From Bremia lactucae (taxonomy: Eukaryota; Oomycota; Peronosporomycetes; Peronosporales; Peronosporaceae): 12,127 nucleotides of DNA. Each line of letters opens with the position of its first letter. The stretch's first letter is position 1. The notes under the pieces are model-generated. The model saw only the letters and a program-made list of their open reading frames with translations, did not search any database and was not told the origin of the DNA. The stretch is taken from assembly GCF_004359215.1 (NCBI RefSeq), contig NC_090612.1:5195415-5207541 (forward strand), given 5' to 3'. Shown here piece after piece: positions 6,341-12,127 of the stretch. Made by a program: the position numbers and the translations under genes.

Positions 6341-6685
6341 GGTAGACCGTTCATCGTATATACGGACCATGCGTCATCACGCACGGCCGTAAGCAGCTCA
6401 CACCCCTCGCAAAGAATGGCGAAGTGGCTTTCCTTCTTTGCGTAGTATAATTTCTCCGTGGAATATAAACTAGGACGACTTAATGTCGTCGCTGACACGA
6501 TATCAAGCCGACCCGATTTCGAGCGGGCTGCGCACTACAATAGTGGAAATAACTTCACCTTTGTAACACTCATTCCGAGTGTTCCGTCATCAACTTTGTT
6601 TGATGCCATAAAAAAAGCCTACAAAGAAGAGAAAGACCTTCTGCGGTTAATGGATCATCGGATGAATCCATCCGATAAGTTTTAA
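6341..6685 (+). pseudogene. gypsy B RNase H remnant and spacer, copy 2
   Basis: Identical to 2783-3127: the C-terminal RNase H half begins at GRPFIVYTDHAS, with TAG at 6443-6445 and the spacer ending at TAA 6683-6685. The front half with the CDAS aspartate and the catalytic Glu is missing. The deletion endpoint lies between the end of the thumb-proximal segment (VRPDPEKITAIT, ending about 6310) and 6341. Confidence 0.8.
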
Positions 6686-6686
6686 A

Positions 6687-8018
6687 GATTTATTGGCTTT
6701 ATATCGATCGTCATCCGATCGATACACAAAACGCAACAGCTTATTGTATTACACAGCCGTTGCCGGCGATACTCCAGGTGTCGTCGTCCCACTCACAATG
6801 ATTCGCGCTTGCTCATCATGTATGAGTGTCACGATGCACCAACAATTGGGCATCGTGGACGTGAGAAAACTTATCTCACAGTAAGCCGCGACTTTTACTG
6901 GCCCCGCCAGTATCAGTTCGTGCGCAAGGGCATTCATGCTTGGGCGGTATGCCAACGGGTGAATCCAAGCCTTTCAACCCCGTGCACTTCTCCACCCTCT
7001 ACCACTTCCGGAAGAATGTTTGCAGTCCGTATCTATGGGCATCGTCTACGTATTTCCCGAAGACGATCACAAAAACAACGGAATCCTTGTTATTGTAGAC
7101 AGATTAAGCAAGATGGTATATCTTGCTGCAGTACCAGAGTCAATCACGGTTCCGGGCTGTACCCGTGTCTCTATCGACACGGTATTCAGACTCCACGGTT
7201 TACCCCGTGAACTGATCTTCAATAGAATTTCACGGTTCACGGCGGAGTTTTGGCAATCTGTGTTCCGATCTCTCGGAACACGGCTATGTCAACTTATGAA
7301 CATCCAGAGATAGATGGTCAGAGAAAACGCGTAAATCGAGTCCTCGAAGAGATATTTCGAGGTTGCGTCCAATCGTATCTGAATTGGAGCGAGTTTTACC
7401 GATGGTCGAATTCGCCATCAACAATTCAAGGCGTGCGTCTACAACAACGCATACACCGTTCTTCGTGAATGTCTTACACTATCACGCATACCCTCCCAAT
7501 TAGAGGGATCCTCTAGTTCAAGGGGGAGACTCGGACGAGCAAAACCACTTCTGGCTCATGCTCATCACGCCTCAAAGTTACCAACGACGCGAATGATGTC
7601 GATGTCAAAGCATCGACTTCGAATTAGAGTAAGATCTCATGGCAGTGCACACAAGCGCACTGAAAACGACAAGACAAATGAGTCAGCAGAAGAATTTCTG
7701 CTGGCCCGAGAATCAATAGTCCGTTTCGTACAGAATTCCTCTGCTAACGCAGTGAACCGTCAGAAGCGGAACACAGAAAAACATGAAAAATCAAATGTTC
7801 TTTCATTCGAAATTAATGACCAAGTACTACTCTCTGTGGTAAAAGTTACCTAAGCGCATAGTCACTAATGTGGGTGGCAGTAAACTACTACCCAAGTTCA
7901 TTGGGCCCATCCGTGTTCTGCATCGCAGAGGCAATGCGTATACAATAAAAATTTCACGTAGGATGTGAACGGACCCTTCGTTTTACATTGGTCGGCTCCG
8001 CCCGTACCATCAGTACGC
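6687..8018 (+). pseudogene. gypsy B integrase, copy 2, catalytically dead
   Basis: Same sequence and defects as copy 1: HHCC with Trp for the first Cys (6941-6943), Gly for the first catalytic Asp (7038-7040), Asn for the second (7221-7223), Lys for the Glu (7325-7327), TAG 7501-7503, TGA 7966-7968 and several frameshifts. The C-terminal segment FIGPIRVL and FYIGRLRPYHQY marks the end of the domain. The complete loss of DDE chemistry together with frame damage points to old relaxed decay of this element before it was duplicated. Confidence 0.85.
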
Positions 8019-8185
8019 GGTTTCTTCCGAGGACGGATTTGACCACCCTTTTCAAAAATCTCAAAAATAATTCTTATGCGGAATCTGGAGATTCTCATGT
8101 CGGGTTCGAAGATCCTAGAAACCGCGATGAGCTGACGACAGCTCATCAAGAAGAGCGTGATACTTCCCTTCGCACTCCGACATAA
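8019..8185 (+). pseudogene. gypsy B post-integrase tail, copy 2
   Basis: Same as 4461-4627. The gypsy-like spacer ends near 8183 and copia-like sequence starts before 8250, so the gypsy-copia junction lies between about 8184 and 8245. Confidence 0.6.
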
Positions 8186-8919
8186 AGTATGCACTCTTCG
8201 AACGGTCTTCCAACTGTTCGATAGTGCGTCTGCACCGTCTGCTCCAACGAGTGACGCTTACCGCGCTCGTATTCACAGGCAGTCTGCTATGGATTGATCG
8301 ATGCACACGACCAGACATAGCATTTGAGATGCACCGAGTGACTCGTCGTTCGCACGCGCTGGTAAAAGGAGATTGGCGTATAACAAAGAAGATCGCAAAC
8401 TATCTCAATGTCTCTAAGAAAATGAAGCACATGATAAAAGGAGACAAGGACGCAATTAAGGGGGAGGCGTGCTAGTCAAGGCATGCACCGACGCCGACTA
8501 CGCTGCAAAAAATATTGATCGGCAGTCGGTCAGCGATGATGAGTTTGTGATGGGCGGCGTGGTTGTGGTATGGATGTGCAAGAAACCGAAATATTATGCA
8601 TTGTCAACGATGGGAACCGAGCCTGTGCCGGCTTCTCAATCAGCGGCTGAGATGATGGGCAGCGTAACTTGATAAAGGAAATTGAGTGCGGCCTCACTCA
8701 GGATCAACTCTACGCGTGGATAATCATGAAGCTAATGCTCAATACATGGACGAGGTTACGTCAGCGCGAGCGAAATACATTGATATGCGATACAAGTTTG
8801 TCAAAGATCTGGAAAAGAAGAGGATGCTGAAGGTATAGCACTGTTAGTCCGAGAAAACGCGTGCGAACATCCTGACGTAGACCCTCCCAGCGCCCCGATT
8901 CAGCAAACACGTGGACTGA
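8186..8919 (+). pseudogene. copia RT end and RNase H, copy 2
   Basis: Identical to 4628-5361: GSLLWIDRCTRPDIAF, DWRITKKIANYL, CTDADYAAKNIDRQS, VDNHEAN, TSARAKYIDMRYKFVKDL and TLPAPRF, with TAG at 8473-8475, 8836-8838, 8845-8847 and 8878-8880 and TGA at 8670-8672. It corresponds to the C-terminal quarter of a copia polyprotein. The two RNase H aspartate motifs (TDADYA and VDN) remain recognisable, while the Glu motif is altered. Confidence 0.85.
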
Positions 8920-8946
8920 TGATGTTCTGTGGATAAGCACGCCCAC

Positions 8947-8957
8947 AAGGGAAGGAG
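8947..8957 (+). promoter_or_regulatory. Candidate polypurine tract, copy 2
   Basis: AAGGGAAGGAG directly precedes the candidate LTR start, as in copy 1. Confidence 0.6.
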
Positions 8958-9194
8958 TGTTAAGTCAGCGCGACTGCTAGTGTGACAGGGCACGACTGAT
9001 GATAAAATGACGCGACCATTCGATTGGACAAGGTGATTTGAAGAACCTACGCAGGAGAAATTGAAGAGAACGAACAGCGAAGATAATTAGTAACACAAGC
9101 CTCAATACAATTAGTTCTCAATTTACGTTCTATCTCTTCGCCCGTGCTCAACGCTTTGTAAGCTAGTATCTCCGCCGAAGCTTTTTTTTTGACA
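8958..9194 (+). repeat. Candidate copia 3' LTR, copy 2
   Basis: Identical to 5400-5636, from TGTTAAG to GACA. The next 18 bases (9195-9212) are also shared with copy 1. The identity therefore extends past the proposed LTR end, which means the duplication boundary is not the element boundary. Confidence 0.45.
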
Positions 9195-9233
9195 TCGTCA
9201 AAAGTTGAAGAATAATCGAACGATGTATTTAAA

Positions 9234-9255
9234 TACTTCAGCCACCTCTGAAGTA
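9234..9255. repeat. Perfect hairpin, 8-bp arms, 6-nt loop
   Basis: TACTTCAG and CTGAAGTA around CCACCT. It overlaps the 12-bp palindrome GTATTTAAATAC (9225-9236) and begins 22 bp after the duplication ends. Confidence 0.85.
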
Positions 9256-9260
9256 AAAGT

Positions 9261-9268
9261 TGACGTCA
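9261..9268. promoter_or_regulatory. TGACGTCA, possible bZIP/CRE-type site
   Basis: This is a perfect 8-bp match to the palindromic cAMP-response element consensus recognised by bZIP factors in many eukaryotes. A chance match in a 12-kb window is not rare, and no gene start is nearby. Confidence 0.2.
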
Positions 9269-9705
9269 TCTTAGTATCTCAGATCGATCAGCAAAAAGGT
9301 TCTATAATGTGGTTAGAGGATAATCTGGACCTTTTTACTAATATGTAACCGATAAGACATCTTAGCAAAGTAATTTCCATTCTTATGCAGCGGAGCTGCC
9401 TCGCTCCTGAAGTTAGAGGAAGACTTATAGACTCAGAGTTACTTAGTTCTATAGAGCTGATAGGTCCAGACTCAGTGAGCTGTACAAGCTCGTAGAGCTT
9501 AATGAATTCTAGATAAAGGAATTCAGGAGTTCGTAAAACCAAGTGGCAACTCGTGCCCGAGAGTATATACCTTGGAAAGTGCTTTTCTCTCGTTGATCAA
9601 TGCGCAAGGTTTAGAAGGCACAAGACGCTTTAAAATTAAAAGGGGAACTAAATTTATTCAATTATTTAAATCTAAAAAACCTTACCCAATTTAAATTAAA
9701 ATAGC

Positions 9706-9725
9706 CGCCAGACTTATGTCTGGCG
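9706..9725. repeat. Perfect GC-rich hairpin in AT-rich DNA
   Basis: CGCCAGAC and GTCTGGCG around TTAT, preceded by an A/T-rich run. It could be a processing or 3'-end structure, but nothing in the sequence assigns it. Confidence 0.8.
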
Positions 9726-9954
9726 ACTGCCACATATGTTAACCATAATAAATGGGATTTTAGTGATTAATTATCTTAGATAGAACAAATAGGAATTTTA
9801 TACATAGTAAATGTACCACAACAACGGTTTTGAACCGATATGTGCCCCATTACATCCTCCTTCATTTGACTGTTGACACCAAGTGGCAACATTTGCTTCT
9901 TTTCCTCTTAGAGGTTGTAGTTTAAACAGCTAACTGTTCGGTTTCCTTTGTCCG

Positions 9955-11076
9955 ATGACAATAAAGCGTGATTCACAAACTCTTAGCTCTTTCCTCGATG
10001 ATGCGAATATGGTGGAATATGAAAGTTGCATTCCATCGGAGGATGAGGAAAAAAGAGCGTCGCTCCTTCCCGCCTCGTCGTGTGGGCGAATCTTGTTGGG
10101 CCCCAAACCGTCACCCAGAACGTGCCGCGGATGCTTTAGCTGCATTGCACAGGACACCGAACCCTGAGTCCACATAATTATGAACCGCTTGATGAAGAGC
10201 AGGAATCCTCAGAGAGGAACAAGCTCGTCGTCAAGCTCCACACCTTGCAAACGTGTAAGCTCACAATGTATATCGATTTACTCCTCTTAATGTGGAAGAG
10301 TGCTTTCAAGAGATTACGGGTCGCAGCTTGACCATCTGGACCACCAAACTCAAGGCGAGGACGTTCGAGGGGCTCGCTTCTCGTGACACTTTTCATAAGC
10401 GATATCTTACACCTAATGTAATGACACGACTTCAGTATTTGACGCATTTGTATGATCAGGTTCGTGAGGCTACGATGGGCCCGCCACCCCCGCAAAATCT
10501 GGTCTATAATAAAGTCTGCGGTTGTGGCTGATGTTCATTTGGAACGGAAGCTTCGCTTCGATTTCGCAGAGCATAAGACCAAAGGCCAGTTACGTTCGGC
10601 ATATATGCCTCAAAGAGAGGATAGGCTTAGCCAGCACTCCAGGGCTTCAGTTGACCGCGCAACCATAGATCAAAGCCGCACTGAGGCTATGGATCCACCT
10701 ATTCTCACTTCAATTGGTGGAAATCGTCGTTTATCGAAAGTTAATCCTGAGCGCGGCGCTTAAAAACGTGAACGGCGTACGGGCAATCTTGCCGAAGAGG
10801 TACCTCAAACTTCGAAGAGTTTTCCGAGTAAGGGTACCCAAGTCACTTCACCAGATACTTTTAGTATTGGCCCTTGCTACGACGTCGCTTTAAAAGTTCT
10901 CAACAGCTTCCCTCGCTCATCGACAAACACGGGAGGGGGCCAAAATCTCGTTGGATGCATTTGATTCTTTGAAGCACCAGGTGCAACTTCTTCGCGAGGG
11001 CTTTGCTCGAATTGAGGGCTCTTTTGACGCGATCCAATACCGGCTTGCAATGTTGGAACGTCAGCAACCTCGATAA
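9955..11076 (+). pseudogene. Broken unrecognised coding region with C-terminal coiled coil (gag-like?)
   Basis: I do not recognise the family. A plausible ATG at 9955 opens an acidic segment (FLDDANMVEYES, PSEDEEKRA). Then frame 2 (NRHPERAADALAALHRTPNP), frame 0 from 10173 (EPLDEEQESSERNKLVVKL), frame 2 from about 10277 (FTPLNVEECFQEITGRSL to GPPPPQNLVYN), frame 0 from about 10508 (VHLERKLRFDFAEHKTKGQL), TAA 10761-10763 with the frame continuing (KRERRTGNLAEEVPQTSKSF), and frame 1 from 10894 to TAA 11074. The last part is a perfect five-heptad coiled coil. At least four frameshifts and one stop make it non-functional. An acidic start, proline patch and coiled coil would suit a gag/ORF1 protein, but this is inference. 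Confidence 0.5.
10598..10609. repeat. 12-bp palindrome GGCATATATGCC
   Basis: Perfect self-complementary 12-mer inside the broken coding region. The 10-bp palindrome GAGGTACCTC follows at 10797-10806. Confidence 0.75.
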
Positions 11077-11450
11077 GAGGGCCAGCTGGACACCCTGGGA
11101 GAGGATGCAGCAATCTAAGGCACGGCCGCCTGCCTCATATGGCTTAAGCAACCGACGTATAACACTGGGTGTCTTGTAAGGAAGGTTTAAGGTGTAAGCT
11201 AGGCCTTTCTTAGCCACGACCGTAAATGTCCAATAAAGCGCTGGCGCAATTTGGTCTTAAAGACCGCAGAAACCAACTTTGTAGGTAGGTTTTTAGCGTT
11301 AACAAAACTCGGTCTTTGACAGCATAAGAATCAATAAAACTGCTGCCTATTGTAGGCGAGCCCGTCGTAATGCGGCCACGCTCTACTTAGACACACACCC
11401 TAGCACAGCGAGCAAGCGGTTAAAGCGTCTTCTCTTGCATGCAGTGAGGT

Positions 11451-11485
11451 AGTTGGGGTGGGCACGTTAGCGACCTCACCCAACT
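11451..11485. repeat. Leader hairpin 1
   Basis: AGTTGGGGTG (11451-11460) pairs with CACCCAACT (11477-11485): nine pairs, one bulged G, 16-nt loop. Confidence 0.65.
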
Positions 11486-11598
11486 CACTTGGTACTTTAT
11501 TTTGAGTGCCGTTACGGGAGCGGTCCGGCTCCTCGTGCGCACTTACTAAGTAGAAGTTGTTTTCATGAGTCTAATACTTTATTTAAGTAATTGACTAT

Positions 11599-11630
11599 CC
11601 CCTTTAGTACACCAAGTGTACTTAACGGGG
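11599..11630. repeat. Leader hairpin 2
   Basis: AGTACAC (11606-11612) and GTGTACT (11616-11622) form a perfect 7-bp stem with a CAA loop. A second helix CCCC (11599-11602) with GGGG (11627-11630) closes it across a small internal loop. Confidence 0.75.
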
Positions 11631-11739
11631 TCTGTGTAGCGTTGCAGCAACTTTAGCCCATTACACCATCCCCCTTAAAGAACGAATTTACATTTTAGAT
11701 TCGTCAAAGAGGAGCGAGGAACTGCGAGCAGCTTTACGC

Positions 11740-11769
11740 GTCGCTAGTTCTCTCAATCACTCTAGCGAC
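11740..11769. repeat. Leader hairpin 3, just before the ATG
   Basis: GTCGCTAG and CTAGCGAC (8 bp, perfect) around a 14-nt loop. The stem ends 26 nt before the ATG at 11796. Confidence 0.7.
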
Positions 11770-11795
11770 CTGTGTTTCCATACACGGCGCCAAAG

Positions 11796-12127
11796 ATGCC
11801 ACCTAAAAGGGGCCACGTTGGTGGGTCGTCTGCGAAGACGCCCACTCAGCCTCAAACTAAGCGCACGCGCCGCGTTAATTCGCCGGCCGCGTCTAATACC
11901 TTAGTCGAAACGTTGACAGCTACTGCTGCTGTCGCATTAACAGGGCTAAAGGATCCATCCCACTTTAACAGTGAGGATGTTGATCCGTCACTCATTGTCG
12001 ACTACAATGAGTCGACACCGTTGCCGTCACCTTATAGTAGTGATGCGGACAACGAGCTCATGAGGAGGATGATGGGGCATTATTGCCCATCCAAACTTCT
12101 CTCATGGCTCACAACATGGAGACAGCA
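11796..12127 (+). CDS. Open reading frame of unknown function, 5' part only (gag/ORF1-like?)
   Basis: The ATG at 11796 has A at -3 and is followed by 110 sense codons to the window end, with no stop or frameshift. This makes it the only undamaged coding stretch in the window. The protein starts MPPKRGHVGGSSAKTP and has a basic cluster QTKRTRRVN (nuclear-localisation-like), then an Ala/Thr-rich hydrophobic stretch (LVETLTATAAVALTGL), an acidic Ser/Pro segment (SEDVDPSLIVDYNES, SSDADNE) and MRRMMGHYCPSKLLSWLTTW. No family was recognised and no catalytic motif is visible. A gag or ORF1 of a retroelement is possible given the surroundings, as is a host gene. Its 3' end is outside the window. Confidence 0.7.
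   Translation, partial: MPPKRGHVGGSSAKTPTQPQTKRTRRVNSPAASNTLVETLTATAAVALTGLKDPSHFNSEDVDPSLIVDYNESTPLPSPYSSDADNELMRRMMGHYCPSKLLSWLTTWRQ
11821..11845. repeat. Strong hairpin with GCGA tetraloop inside the ORF start
   Basis: GTGGGTCGTCT (11821-11831) pairs with AGACGCCCAC (11836-11845): ten pairs, one bulged T, and a GCGA loop of the stable GNRA class. It begins 25 nt downstream of the start of the ATG. Confidence 0.8.
11990..12012. repeat. Perfect hairpin, 9-bp arms, overlapping a second inverted repeat
   Basis: ACTCATTGT and ACAATGAGT around CGACT. A competing inverted repeat, TGTCGAC (11997-12003) with GTCGACA (12012-12018), shares these bases, so the two folds exclude each other. Confidence 0.8.

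Larger units (their letters stand above)
5656..9212 (+). mobile_element. Composite gypsy-copia element B, copy 2
   Basis: This is the longer copy of the composite, with the same architecture as copy 1 plus 390 bp more RT at the 5' side. At 9212 it runs without any N into unique sequence (9213 onward), so this copy is anchored on its right side. Its left end begins inside RT at the single N. If only one composite exists in the genome, this is the better version to keep. Confidence 0.85.
6046..9212 (+). repeat. Direct repeat unit 2 of 2 (3,167 bp)
   Basis: Partner of 2488-5654. The similarity begins exactly where the Ns end in the first copy and stops exactly before the single N, so both visible limits of the repeat are set by gaps rather than by biology. 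Confidence 0.93.
9213..9954. other. AT-rich non-coding spacer with inverted repeats
   Basis: I see no gene on either strand. An antisense frame (9288-9542) has no recognisable features. Structural elements: overlapping palindrome and hairpin at 9225-9255; TGACGTCA at 9261-9268; a 9-bp inverted repeat pair TCTGGACCT (9324-9332) and AGGTCCAGA (9462-9470); AAGCTC-GTA-GAGCTT at 9486-9500; TGAATTC and GAATTCA at 9503-9525; a perfect hairpin at 9706-9725; and a 12-bp direct repeat CCAAGTGGCAAC at 9539-9550 and 9879-9890. It could hold an old LTR or UTR, but no TG...CA pair is convincing. Confidence 0.5.
11077..11795. other. Non-coding leader, hairpin-rich
   Basis: No gene is visible on either strand; the antisense frames reaching in from 10877-11217 are shadows of the coiled-coil region. 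Two AATAAA motifs (11232-11237, 11333-11338) could serve as polyadenylation signals for the broken gene upstream. From 11440 to the ATG at 11796 there is a series of hairpins (11451-11485, 11517-11532, 11599-11630, 11740-11769), so the region reads like a structured 5' leader or the R/U5-leader part of a retroelement. No LTR ends or tRNA primer-binding site could be fixed. Confidence 0.45.

Noticed and set aside
7898..8194. 98-codon minus-strand frame, duplicated at 4340-4636
   Set aside because: Antisense shadow of the integrase end and post-integrase tail. Its conservation between copies only reflects the identical duplication.
2488..9212. CRISPR array or satellite repeat
   Set aside because: There are only two long units, no short regularly spaced repeats, and the content is retrotransposon pol.
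9261..9268. Active promoter around TGACGTCA
   Set aside because: There is no gene start nearby and the chance of one such 8-mer in the window is appreciable. It is kept only as a low-confidence site.
9288..9542. 84-codon minus-strand frame in the spacer
   Set aside because: No family features. It spans several short inverted repeats and has no promoter or homologous partner in the window.
10178..10495. 105-codon minus-strand frame
   Set aside because: It opposes the broken plus-strand gene, whose plus frames carry the more protein-like composition and lead to the coiled coil.

Overview
This window looks like a retrotransposon graveyard from a eukaryotic genome, most likely an oomycete of the Phytophthora/downy-mildew group. 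I infer this because the decayed Ty3/gypsy and Ty1/copia pol fragments read like the families common in those genomes; this rests on recalled family resemblance and no search was run. There is no sign of bacterial genes, operons, rRNA, tRNA or CRISPR. Almost every coding stretch lies on the + strand and is broken by frameshifts and stops.

Layout. (1) 1-351: nothing recognisable apart from two palindromes. (2) 352-2387: gypsy fragment A, running from the protease-RT linker through reverse transcriptase (RT) and connection to RNase H, with a misplaced second piece of RT inside it. It is cut off by a gap of exactly 100 N (2388-2487). (3) 2488-5654: copy 1 of composite element B, made of gypsy RT, an RNase H remnant, integrase and the pol tail, then abruptly the 3' end of a copia pol, a polypurine tract and an LTR-like end. 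(4) A single N at 5655. (5) 5656-9212: copy 2 of the same composite, which keeps 390 bp more of RT at its 5' end. The shared 3,167 bp (2488-5654 and 6046-9212, offset 3,558) have equal length, and I found one difference (A2678/C6236). (6) 9213-9954: AT-rich non-coding DNA with several inverted repeats. (7) 9955-11076: a broken, unrecognised coding region that ends in a textbook five-heptad coiled coil, possibly gag-like. (8) 11077-11795: a non-coding, hairpin-rich leader. (9) 11796-12127: an undamaged ORF start in a good ATG context, still open at the window end. It is the only apparently intact coding sequence here.

Working together. The fragments would have formed pol polyproteins (RT, RNase H, integrase) of retrotransposons, but none can act alone now. 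Integrase of B has lost all three DDE catalytic residues, B's RNase H lacks its front half, and A's RT has lost a motif A aspartate. The right-hand part (9955 onward) may be the gag/ORF1 end of one or two further elements.

Main points to check. The duplication, bounded by Ns on both sides, may be a redundant contig. The gypsy-copia junction is carried inside the duplicated unit. The whole window holds far more short perfect inverted repeats with tiny loops (at least 13 with arms of 8-10 bp and loops of 6 nt or less) than the about 1 expected by chance. The open ORF at the right end has unusually structured RNA around its start. I saw no clear evidence of a new defence or metabolic system.
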